The position numbers and the translations under genes are program-made. Under the pieces are notes generated by a model. That model was not told where the DNA came from, ran no database searches, and saw only the letters and a program-made list of their open reading frames with translations. This document shows, in pieces, positions 55,781-63,583 of a DNA stretch of 64,000 bases. Numbering within the stretch: position 1 is the stretch's first letter; the number at the start of each line of letters is the position of its first letter. The DNA comes from Phoronis australis (Eukaryota; Phoronida; Phoronidae): the NCBI GenBank assembly GCA_002633005.1, contig NMRA01000003.1, forward strand, positions 901,581 through 965,580. Reading direction: 5' to 3'.

Positions 55781-57056
55781 ATGGATATTCTAAGATTTAC
55801 CGACGCTCCTATGAAAGATGAAAGTATCGAAGAGTACGAACATCACGAGTACGAGCCCATCACGGGAACGAACCTCAACAATCCCGGCGAGATCCGTCTC
55901 AACGTGGAAACCCAAGACTTGTTTACTCATCCCAGTGAGAGTTATTTGGTGATTGAGGGTCGTCTGACCAAGGCCGATGGCACGACGTACGCCAACGCCG
56001 ACAACGTGACTCTGAAACGCTCTCATGCATCTCTTTAGCAACGTCAAGTATCAACTGTCGGGACAAGAGGTGGAATCTCTCTTCTACCCGGGGCAGGGAA
56101 CCACGATGCTCGGTCTATTGAAATACCCGGACGATTTCTCAAAATCGCAAGGTTTGAATCAGCTCTGGTACAAGGATACGTCCGCCACCGCGAGTATCGC
56201 AAACAACGTAGGGTTCCAGGTGAGGCAAAACTACCTCATTCGTTCTCCCGACCCAAAAGGCACGTTTAGCTTTAGAGTTCCGTTGAAGCACATTTTTGGT
56301 TTTTGCGAAGACTACGACAAGATCATCTACGGCATGAAGCAGACTCTAACGCTCGTTCGAAAGTCGGACAACGACGCCATCTTTAGGGACAATGCCGCGG
56401 CTGTGGGTAAAATAACGCTAGACAAAGTTTCTTGGTTCGTACCCCATGTACTCCCCGCTGATGCCGAAAAGTTTCAGCTGTACAAAACGATCGAATCCAA
56501 GACTACGCTGCCCGTCGCCTATAGGATGAGACAGTGCGACTCTATCGCCGTTCCTCAGGCGACGAGTTTCACTTGGCGTCTTGCGGTCAAGTCCTCTCCC
56601 GAAAAGCCTCGATACGTCATCGTAGGGTTTCAGACCAACAAGGACGGCGATCAAGAGCAGAACCCGTCCATCTTTGACAACGGCAACGTGAGGAATATGT
56701 ACGTCATGCTCAACTCGACGAGGTATCCCGCCGTTGACTACAATCTCTCGTTCCCAAAACAGCAATTCAGTAGGGTGTACGGGGACGCCGCCAACTTTAG
56801 ATCCAAGTTTTATCACATGGACGAGTTGGTGTCCAATCCCAACATTACCCCCGCCGATTACAAGACTCTTTTCCCGTTGTTCGTCTTTGACGTGAGCAAG
56901 CAGAGTGAGAGACCCAAGAGTTCGGTGACGGACATTCAGATCAGGACGCAGTTTAACGCCAACGTACCCGCTGGAACCGAAGCCTTTGCCGTGGTCATTA
57001 GCGACAAGATGATCAACTTTCAATCGGATGGCAACAAGATGAGTGTGGTGTATTAG
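55781..57056 (+). CDS. major capsid protein (double jelly-roll), frame broken near residue 80
   Basis: Forms hexon-like trimers of the icosahedral shell. The first frame (55,781-56,038) encodes the N-terminal part with GEIRLNVETQDLFTHPSESY; the rest lies in the +1 frame (open to 57,056), beginning around an HLFSNVKYQLSGQEVESLFY stretch and containing TTMLGLLKYPDDF, FSFRVPLKHIFGFCEDYDK and a C-terminal FQSDGNKMSVVY. The combined span (about 424 codons) suits a Polinton capsid protein. The switch lies at about 56,010-56,025; no classical slippery heptamer is visible there, so a small indel or sequence error is more likely than programmed shifting. An 11-bp hairpin starts at the stop. Confidence 0.9.
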
Positions 57057-57090
57057 AAACAATCTTGGAAAATGATTTAAAGATTGTTTC
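57056..57090 (+). terminator. 11-bp hairpin after the major capsid gene
   Basis: GAAACAATCTT (57,056-57,066) pairs perfectly with AAGATTGTTTC (57,080-57,090) around a 13-base loop, starting one base before the gene's end. It may be an mRNA 3'-end signal. Confidence 0.6.
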
Positions 57091-57114
57091 ATTTAACCAA
57101 AAAAAACTAGTACG

Positions 57115-57465
57115 ATGATTAAAACTGCGGAATTGAGAGAAATCCTACGACAAAACAACATGAAAGGTTACTCGCAATGTAACAAGAAGCAAATTATTAA
57201 AGTACTGCAGGAGGCGGGGCTGTGTCCCGACTTGCCTCCCAAGAAAGGATCGATAAAGGTAGACCCTAGCCTAAAGCTCACGATAATGAGGTCGATTAGA
57301 AAGAATCCTAAACGAGTTGTACTAAAGGACGTCGAAACGAACGAGGAATTTACATTTCCATCCGTCTACAAAGCCGCCCTTTTCATCGGTAAATCGCCGA
57401 GAATAATCACCTTTTGGGATGGGAGGGTGTGGAACAACAAGTACGAAATAACGATCGACTTGTAG
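57115..57465 (+). CDS. SAP-like DNA-binding protein with NUMOD1-like C-terminus
   Basis: 116 residues. Residues 1-36 (TAELREILRQNNMKGYSQCN... IIKVLQEAG) match the helix-extended-helix pattern of a SAP/LEM-like domain. Residues about 68-114 (VVLKDVETNEEFTFPSVYKA... VWNNKYEI) resemble a NUMOD1-type helix-turn-helix found beside homing endonucleases; no nuclease motif is present. The basic linker (RSIRKNPKR) could touch DNA. It sits just before PolB, which has its own N-terminal SAP-like domain, so the two may act at the same replication or packaging step. Function is inferred. Confidence 0.55.
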   Translation: MIKTAELREILRQNNMKGYSQCNKKQIIKVLQEAGLCPDLPPKKGSIKVDPSLKLTIMRSIRKNPKRVVLKDVETNEEFTFPSVYKAALFIGKSPRIITFWDGRVWNNKYEITIDL

Positions 57466-57472
57466 AGGGACA

Positions 57473-57495
57473 TATATGCGTTGTACGCGCATATA
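57473..57495 (+). terminator. 8-bp hairpin after the SAP-like gene
   Basis: TATATGCG (57,473-57,480) pairs with CGCATATA (57,488-57,495) around a 7-base loop, 8 bases after the stop and followed by an A-rich run. Possible mRNA 3'-end signal. Confidence 0.5.
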
Positions 57496-57557
57496 CGTCT
57501 TGAAAAAAAAATGAAAAATGACTTAACGAAATTATTTTTCTATATAAAATAAAAGCA

Positions 57558-60500
57558 ATGGAAAGTATGACAGTGAAAGAATTGAAAGCCCTCGCTAAAG
57601 AGGGCGGTCATCGTCGTTATTCGAGTCTGAGAAAAGCGGATTTGATACAGATGCTACGACCGAGACCCATTCCGGCACCGAGAAGACCAAGACCCGTTCC
57701 GGCACCAAGACCCATTCCGACACCGAGGTTATCGTTAATAAGACCCGTTCCGGCACCGAGAAGACCACGACCCGTTCCAGCACCGAGGTTATCGTTAGTA
57801 AAACCAGAACCCCCTCGTTTACAACCTTATCAACTCAAGAATACCGAGCGAGTCGTCAAGCGAGTCACCGAGCCACCTCGAAAAGAAGTGGAACTCACTC
57901 AAAAGCAAAAACAAAATAAACTGAAACGCCTTCGCGAGCAGAAAAAGAGTCTCAAACGGAAACACGGAAGATGGTACGAAAAACGAGTCTCTAGAATCAA
58001 CGATCAAATCAACGACTTGCGCGGAATAGAACCCGATCCTCTGCCTTTTCACGATTTGAGCGATCAACTTTTTCGTCAGGAAAACGAAAGGGTAATAATT
58101 AAAAAATCTAGTTCGGCTCTCAGAGGATTCGCGACGCAGTACGTTATAGATGGGAGAGAAGGTCACGACCCTCAGTCTTTTCTCAATGTCGTACGAGGGG
58201 AAGTCTTTAATTTCCTCACGCAACGTCGTAGAATCCGCGTTAAACTGGTTCTCAATTGTATCATGGAACGAATTAGTATTATTACGGGAACGGTCGTAGA
58301 ACCCGCGCACTTTCATTCTAATGTCGAGGTTAATCTAGAGGGGACGAATGTGCACGAGCTCTACACGACAATGACGGACAGAGTCTTGGAGGTTATGGCA
58401 AACTATCAGAGACGGGGTAGTAACTGGACGTTTAGATCGATCCAATCTCTCGAGATTCATACCGTTGCCTACGAGCCGTTGAGAGGTAGCTCGTACATTC
58501 CTCTTCCCAAAGCGCTCGCGACAAAAAAGGCCATCATTAACGTAAAGAATGATGACGACAAGTGTTTCTATTGGTGCGTGGCTAGGGTATTACATCCCGT
58601 AACCAAAGATGGTGAGCGCGTAACAAAGATTCTAAGAGTCCAAGCGGAAAAAGACTTGAACATGGCTGGTATCGAGTACCCCGTCAGTCTTAAGGCTATA
58701 GATAAGGTGGAGAAGCAAAATCCGAATCTTTCCGTCAACGTTTTTGGTTACGAGAGCGAGGTGTATCCTCTCAGAATTAGTAAACGCGATGATAGAAGGT
58801 CCGTCGTCGTCAACCTATTGCTCATTTCCGACGGCGAACGACAACATTACTGTATCATCAAAGATATGAGTCGACTACTCGCTTCGCAATCTTCGAACAA
58901 GAAGGTGAAGCATCATTACTGTCTTCGATGTTTGAACCCCTTTTACTCGGTAGAATCGTTGGAAAAGCACAAAACGTACTGTACCTTGAATGAGGCCGTC
59001 AAGATTGAAATGCCAGAAGAGGGGTCGATCCTTTCATTCAACAACTTGAATAGATCTATGAGGGTACCCTTTATCGTTTACGCCGACTTTGAATCTTTCA
59101 TTAAGCCTATAGATACGTGTGAACCGCGTCCGGACAAAAGTTATACGAAGCGATATCAGAAGCATACTCCGTCCAGTTTTTGTTACTACATCAAATGTTT
59201 TGACGACACCGTTTACAGTAGGAAGCCCGTCACCTACACGGCCGAATCGGACGATAAAGACGTAGCGCGGGTCTTTGTGGATACGCTCGAGGAAGACGTA
59301 AAAGAAATATGCAACAGACCGCCCAAAAAGATGATCTTTAGTCGAAAAGACCGCGCGGATTTTGGCCAAGCTTCGACGTGTTGGATCTGTGGGGGAGAGT
59401 TTGATAAAGATGATAAAAAGGTGAGAGACCATTGTCACTTTACTGGAAAGTACAGAGGTGCAGCCCACAATAAATGTAACCTCAAGTATAAGAAGCCGAA
59501 TTTCACCCCCGTCGTGTTTCACAATCTGAGTGGGTACGACAGTCATTTATTCATCAAGAACCTCGGAGTAAGTGAGGGCAACATCGACTGTATCCCGAAT
59601 AATGAAGAAAAGTACATTAGCTTTACGAAAGAAATCATTGTCGATTCTTATACTGATAAGGACGGTGAGGAGAAAAAGGTAAAGCACAAACTTCGATTCA
59701 TCGACAGCTTCAAATTTATGGCTTCTAGTCTAGACAAGCTGACGGGTAACCTAAGCAAGGATTCCTTCGTCAACACTCGCAAGTTTTACGACGATAGTCG
59801 GCTGGATCTACTCTTGAGGAAGGGCGTTTACCCGTACGAGTATATGGATTCGACGAAAAGGCTGAGCGAAACGAGACTGCCGTCTAAGGAAGCCTTCTAC
59901 TCTCGACTTAATGAGAACGGTATCAGCGACGCGGATTACGAGCACGCTCAAAAAGTATGGAAGACTTTTGGCATGAGGACGCTCAAGGATTATCACGACC
60001 TGTACAACGAGTCCGATGTCCTTCTCTTGGCCGATGTCTTTGAAAACTTTAGAGACGTGTGTTGCAAAAACTACGGACTGGACCCCGCCTGGTATTATAC
60101 CGCTCCCGGTTTGGCTTGGGACGCTGCCTTAAAGTTGACTGACGTTAATCTAGAGTTGCTTTCGGATCCCGACATGTTACTCATGGTTGAGAAGGGTATT
60201 CGAGGCGGAATCTCTATGATAAGTACTCGGTATGGGAAAGCCAACAACCCGTACATGGGGTCCAAGTATGACGAGGCAAAGGAGACGAAATACATCACCT
60301 ACCTGGACGCCAACAATTTATACGGTTGGGCCATGAGTAAACCTCTTCCGACGAAAGGTTTTGAATGGATGGAAGAATGCGAATTGGAATCGTGGAAAAA
60401 TCATAGTTGTATTCTAGAGGTGGATCTCGAGTACCCCGAGGAACTGCACGACCTCCATAACGACTATCCTCTCGCTCCCGAAAGTCTCAAGGTAAATAAA

Positions 60501-61499
60501 GTTTTCAAGTTGATTCCAAATCTCAACGACAAGAGACGCTACGTCGTACACTACGAAAACCTCAAACTGTACGAGAGCTTGGGTCTCGTAATTACTAAAA
60601 TACATCGAGGTATCAAGTTTGAAGAGAGCGCGTGGCTGAAACAATACATCGATCTAAATACTAACCTTCGCGCTAAAGCCGACAACGAGTTTGAGAAAGA
60701 CTTTTTCAAACTCATGAACAACTCGGTGTTTGGCAAGACGATGGAAAATATTAGGAGTCGAGTCGACGTTCGTCTCGTCAACGATGAAAAGAAGGCCAAA
60801 AAGCTGGCGACCAAACCCAATTTTAAACATTGCAACATCTTTGACGAAAATTTGGTCGCTATACACATGAAAAAGACAAAGCTCGTCTTTAACAAGCCCG
60901 TCTATCTCGGAATGTGTATCCTCGATCTGAGCAAGACGTTGATGTACGATTTCCACTACAATACCATGTTGAAAAAGTACGATTCGTCCGATTGTAAGCT
61001 CTTGTTTACGGATACCGATAGTTTGGCCTACGAGATTAAGACTCGTGACTTTTATAAAGACATCTCTCCCGATGTGGCTGCCAAGTTTGACACGAGCAAC
61101 TTTTCGAGGGACCATCCGTCCGGCATCGAAGCGGGCCACAACAAGAAAGTCGTAGGTATGTTTAAAGACGAAGCCGGTGGTGAGATTATCCAAGAGTTTG
61201 TAGGATTGAGGGCTAAATTGTATTCGTACAAAATGCTGCGCGGAAATGAAGAAAAGAAATGTAAAGGCGTTAAAAAGCCGGTCGTGAAAAAGAGTATTAC
61301 GTTTGAGGATTATAAAGAGTGCTTGTTCACGGGTAGGGGTCAACTGAGAAAGATGAACGTTATCCGAAGTCACGGCCACGAGGTTTATACCGAGGAAGTC
61401 AACAAGATTGCCCTCTCCTCCGACGACGACAAGAGATTCGTCTTGGAAGACGGAATACGTACGCTCGCTCACGGACATAAAAATAGTGTCGATTATTAA
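57558..61499 (+). CDS. protein-primed family B DNA polymerase
   Basis: 1313 residues, unbroken. Replicates the element, presumably primed by a terminal protein. Residues 1-33 form a SAP-like domain, followed by a Pro/Arg repeat tract (RPVPAPRR) to about 80 and a basic coiled region. A Polinton-type N-terminal region (NVKNDDDKCFYWC) and a Cys/His finger (HHYCLRCLNPF... HKTYC, about 451) precede the exonuclease domain: ExoI VYADFES (about 506), ExoII HNLSGYDSH (about 654) and ExoIII YNESDVLLLADVF (about 815). An endonuclease VII-like zinc module (CWICGG... DHCHFTGKYRG... NKCN, about 607-640) is inserted. Polymerase motif A is YLDANNLYG (about 913), B is NNSVFGKTMENI (about 1053) and C is FTDTDS (about 1151). 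All key acidic residues are present. Confidence 0.96.
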   Translation: MESMTVKELKALAKEGGHRRYSSLRKADLIQMLRPRPIPAPRRPRPVPAPRPIPTPRLSLIRPVPAPRRPRPVPAPRLSLVKPEPPRLQPYQLKNTERVVKRVTEPPRKEVELTQKQKQNKLKRLREQKKSLKRKHGRWYEKRVSRINDQINDLRGIEPDPLPFHDLSDQLFRQENERVIIKKSSSALRGFATQYVIDGREGHDPQSFLNVVRGEVFNFLTQRRRIRVKLVLNCIMERISIITGTVVEPAHFHSNVEVNLEGTNVHELYTTMTDRVLEVMANYQRRGSNWTFRSIQSLEIHTVAYEPLRGSSYIPLPKALATKKAIINVKNDDDKCFYWCVARVLHPVTKDGERVTKILRVQAEKDLNMAGIEYPVSLKAIDKVEKQNPNLSVNVFGYESEVYPLRISKRDDRRSVVVNLLLISDGERQHYCIIKDMSRLLASQSSNKKVKHHYCLRCLNPFYSVESLEKHKTYCTLNEAVKIEMPEEGSILSFNNLNRSMRVPFIVYADFESFIKPIDTCEPRPDKSYTKRYQKHTPSSFCYYIKCFDDTVYSRKPVTYTAESDDKDVARVFVDTLEEDVKEICNRPPKKMIFSRKDRADFGQASTCWICGGEFDKDDKKVRDHCHFTGKYRGAAHNKCNLKYKKPNFTPVVFHNLSGYDSHLFIKNLGVSEGNIDCIPNNEEKYISFTKEIIVDSYTDKDGEEKKVKHKLRFIDSFKFMASSLDKLTGNLSKDSFVNTRKFYDDSRLDLLLRKGVYPYEYMDSTKRLSETRLPSKEAFYSRLNENGISDADYEHAQKVWKTFGMRTLKDYHDLYNESDVLLLADVFENFRDVCCKNYGLDPAWYYTAPGLAWDAALKLTDVNLELLSDPDMLLMVEKGIRGGISMISTRYGKANNPYMGSKYDEAKETKYITYLDANNLYGWAMSKPLPTKGFEWMEECELESWKNHSCILEVDLEYPEELHDLHNDYPLAPESLKVNKVFKLIPNLNDKRRYVVHYENLKLYESLGLVITKIHRGIKFEESAWLKQYIDLNTNLRAKADNEFEKDFFKLMNNSVFGKTMENIRSRVDVRLVNDEKKAKKLATKPNFKHCNIFDENLVAIHMKKTKLVFNKPVYLGMCILDLSKTLMYDFHYNTMLKKYDSSDCKLLFTDTDSLAYEIKTRDFYKDISPDVAAKFDTSNFSRDHPSGIEAGHNKKVVGMFKDEAGGEIIQEFVGLRAKLYSYKMLRGNEEKKCKGVKKPVVKKSITFEDYKECLFTGRGQLRKMNVIRSHGHEVYTEEVNKIALSSDDDKRFVLEDGIRTLAHGHKNSVDY

Positions 61500-61503
61500 A
61501 AAA

Positions 61504-61917
61504 ATGAACATTTCAGTCGGTAACGTCGTTTTACCTAATAAACCATTGAGCAACATCGAATTGATGGACGCGGCCAAAAGGTTGAAAATCCCTCATTTCA
61601 AAGGCGTATTCCTGCGAGATACTTTACCCAAGAGACCCGTCAAACGAGAATGCGGTATTTTAAATTTAGATTCTAGCAGCGGAGGCGGAACTCACTGGGT
61701 TGCCTGGTGGAAGAAATATAATGACAAGGTCTACTTTGACAGTTATGGTCTACAACCGCCGAACGAGTTGATGGACTATCTCGGTCCCGGGGTCCTTTAC
61801 AACACGGAACAGGTACAACAATCGGATCAAGTCTTTTGCGGTCACTTGTGTTTGCACGTTTTAAACGAGATGGGTAAAGGTAACGATTTGCAAAGAATTA
61901 TAAATAATTTGTATTGA
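61504..61917 (+). CDS. adenain-type cysteine protease
   Basis: 137 residues from the ATG at 61,504; an in-frame upstream extension would overlap PolB and is not needed. The catalytic layout of adenovirus protease is visible: His64 (GGTHWVAWW), acidic residue Asp79 (YFDSYG), Gln about 109 (SDQVFCG) and Cys112 (FCGHLC). It matures capsid proteins during assembly (known for adenain). It starts 4 bases after the PolB stop, so the two genes are nearly contiguous. The domain is intact and of usual length for Polintons. Confidence 0.93.
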   Translation: MNISVGNVVLPNKPLSNIELMDAAKRLKIPHFKGVFLRDTLPKRPVKRECGILNLDSSSGGGTHWVAWWKKYNDKVYFDSYGLQPPNELMDYLGPGVLYNTEQVQQSDQVFCGHLCLHVLNEMGKGNDLQRIINNLY

Positions 61918-61926
61918 TGTAATAAA

Positions 61927-63261
61927 ATGTCTGTCGATAAATTTGGAAGAGCTCCGGCTTACAACGTTACGACCGTGGACGGAGTCACGTTGGCTTTCGC
62001 CAATGCCACTTTTCTACGTAGGGATGGTGGGAATACCGCTACCGCTTCCATCAATATGAGTGGTAACACGTTGACGTATGTGAGTAATCCGGTCAATCCT
62101 CAAGACGTGGCCACGAAAAGCTACGTCGATAATAATAACGGAGGAGTGAGTAAGAGCGGGGATACGATGACGGGTACCTTGGATATGGGTGGGAATCGAT
62201 TGCATAACCTTCCTTTTACTCCGTCTGATCCTTCAGATGCCGCGAGTGTGAGCTACGTCAATAGTCAAGACGTTAACCTTCTCGGTAAAGTCGTGTTGAG
62301 AAGTGGAACTCAGGCCATGACGGGACACTTGAACATGGATAGTCATTATATAAAGGGTCTACGCGATCCTTCCGATCCTCAAGACGCCGCCACCAAGGGT
62401 TACGTCGATTCCAAGGTGGACGTTATTAGGGCGCTCCAGAATTTGGCCACTGAAACTTATATTAACGAGTATTTGCACAATAATGCCGACTGTTTGTACA
62501 AGGTGGATCGAGGCCTTGCCACTGAGGTTTCCCTTAGCGATACGACCACTCGTAAAATCGACACCTTGTTCGATCAAACTCTTAGTGGGTTGAATGCGGA
62601 TCAAAACGCTGAAACGAATCAGCCTACCTTGTCTACGCGAAAGAATAATAAGCGTCATTACATCGAATTTGATGCGTCGGCATCTCAAAGAATGGTGTCG
62701 TCTATAAATCTAAACCCCACGAACGGTGCGGAGGATATAGTTAATGTGTTTATCGTTTACAAGCTAAACTCTTTTCCTACGGGGATTTTTAAGAATGGAC
62801 TATTCGGACACGATAACGGAGGTTGGGACAAGTTTTTAGCTTACGAACACCCCGCAAATTTGACTATCGCGGGTACGATGGGAGACTATGTTCTCATCGG
62901 TGATAATGCTTCTAGGAAAAATGCTATCGCCCCTTACCAAAGTAAAGCGGACGCGTCGGTGCTGAACCAATGGATATGCTTGTCGGTTCATTGGATCGCC
63001 ACGAATGATTCGAGGGCTATGAACAAGAGTTCGGTTTGGTGTAACGGTAAGAAATTGGCCAACTTTACATCACGTACCGCACCCGGTAGCGATCATTTGA
63101 CGTTTGGTGATTTAAATCCGAATGGTAATTCTCCACTCGACGGAGCGATACAATTGTTTGCTCTCTATAAAGGGTTCGTCATTGACGATAACGTCATAAA
63201 AACGCATCACAAAGCCTTCTGCGAGAGGTATGGAGTGGATCACGATCCGATTGTGGTTTGA
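61927..63261 (+). CDS. fibre-like protein with phage-tail-type repeats and LamG/ConA-like head
   Basis: 444 residues, unbroken. A short N-terminal motif (MSVDKFGRAP) suits capsid attachment. Residues about 42-165 contain three related shaft repeats (INMSGNTLTYVSNPVNPQD, then LDMGGNRLHNLPFTPSDPSD, then LNMDSHYIKGLRDPSDPQD), each leading to a (K/V)SYVD/N-type end. Such 'GDTMTG' repeats are typical of bacteriophage tail fibres. Residues about 230-440 look like a jelly-roll of LamG/concanavalin A type (HYIEFDASASQRMV, VNVFIVYKL, WICLSVHW, SSVWCNGKKLANF, GAIQLFALYKGF). It probably trimerises and binds host surface glycans, with the penton as base. Its stop codon overlaps the inner edge of the right inverted repeat. 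Confidence 0.78.
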   Translation: MSVDKFGRAPAYNVTTVDGVTLAFANATFLRRDGGNTATASINMSGNTLTYVSNPVNPQDVATKSYVDNNNGGVSKSGDTMTGTLDMGGNRLHNLPFTPSDPSDAASVSYVNSQDVNLLGKVVLRSGTQAMTGHLNMDSHYIKGLRDPSDPQDAATKGYVDSKVDVIRALQNLATETYINEYLHNNADCLYKVDRGLATEVSLSDTTTRKIDTLFDQTLSGLNADQNAETNQPTLSTRKNNKRHYIEFDASASQRMVSSINLNPTNGAEDIVNVFIVYKLNSFPTGIFKNGLFGHDNGGWDKFLAYEHPANLTIAGTMGDYVLIGDNASRKNAIAPYQSKADASVLNQWICLSVHWIATNDSRAMNKSSVWCNGKKLANFTSRTAPGSDHLTFGDLNPNGNSPLDGAIQLFALYKGFVIDDNVIKTHHKAFCERYGVDHDPIVV

Positions 63262-63577
63262 GTCCTTCAATTCATGGGTCGCTCATAAGGAGCTGATGGA
63301 TGTATGATTACGCGAGCGGAGGTGATATTTAACCGATGAAGGGTTACATATTTGGCCTCGGACGTTGGAATTCTTTCTACCATTTCTGGCGCAATTTGAG
63401 ATTTTTTTTTGAGACACTTCTTTCTGCCATTTCTGGCGCAATTTGAGATTTTTTTTGAGACACTTCTTTCTGCCATTTTTGAGAATTTCTGGCGCAATTT
63501 GAGAGACGCGGTGTTCCTGGCGCAGTGCGTGCGTGTCTTTTTAGAAAATGCGCCAGAACCCCCCTTTTTATACTACT
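63260..63577 (-). repeat. right terminal inverted repeat (318 bp)
   Basis: Matches the left repeat but holds two copies of the 47-bp unit (63,381-63,427 and 63,428-63,473). Its inner edge overlaps the stop codon of the fibre gene. It carries a noncoding copy of the last 15 integrase codons and stop on the plus strand. Confidence 0.95.
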
Positions 63578-63583
63578 GGTTTG
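63578..63583 (+). repeat. right target-site duplication
   Basis: GGTTTG, identical to 48,882-48,887. The perfect match implies an insertion that has not decayed at its edges. Confidence 0.95.

Larger units (their letters stand above)
48888..63577. mobile_element. Polinton/Maverick (adintovirus-like) element, nearly complete
   Basis: Bounded by inverted repeats beginning AGTAGTA and flanked on both sides by a perfect 6-bp duplication GGTTTG (48,882-48,887 and 63,578-63,583). Six-base duplications and 5'-AG ends are Polinton hallmarks. Over 14,690 bp it encodes integrase, protein-primed PolB, packaging ATPase, adenain-type protease and major and minor capsid proteins, the defining Polinton set, plus PLA2-like, Bcl-2-like, SAP and fibre-like proteins. 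Gene starts are tightly packed, usually with an A-rich or TATA-like leader directly before the ATG. GC content looks higher than in the flanking host DNA. Two genes carry frame breaks (near 53,500 and near 56,015). Confidence 0.97.

Noticed and set aside
56005-56030. Programmed frameshift in the major capsid gene
   Set aside because: No slippery heptamer or rare-codon pause is evident; a small indel or sequence error is the simpler reading, unlike the A_AAA_AAG site before integrase.
56418-57092. Long minus-strand frames under capsid and polymerase genes
   Set aside because: They are antisense shadows of well-supported genes with GC-rich third positions and have no motifs.
61408-61503. Longer protease N-terminus beginning at 61,408
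   Set aside because: It overlaps the PolB reading frame, while the ATG at 61,504 has the element's usual A-rich leader and gives the normal protease length.
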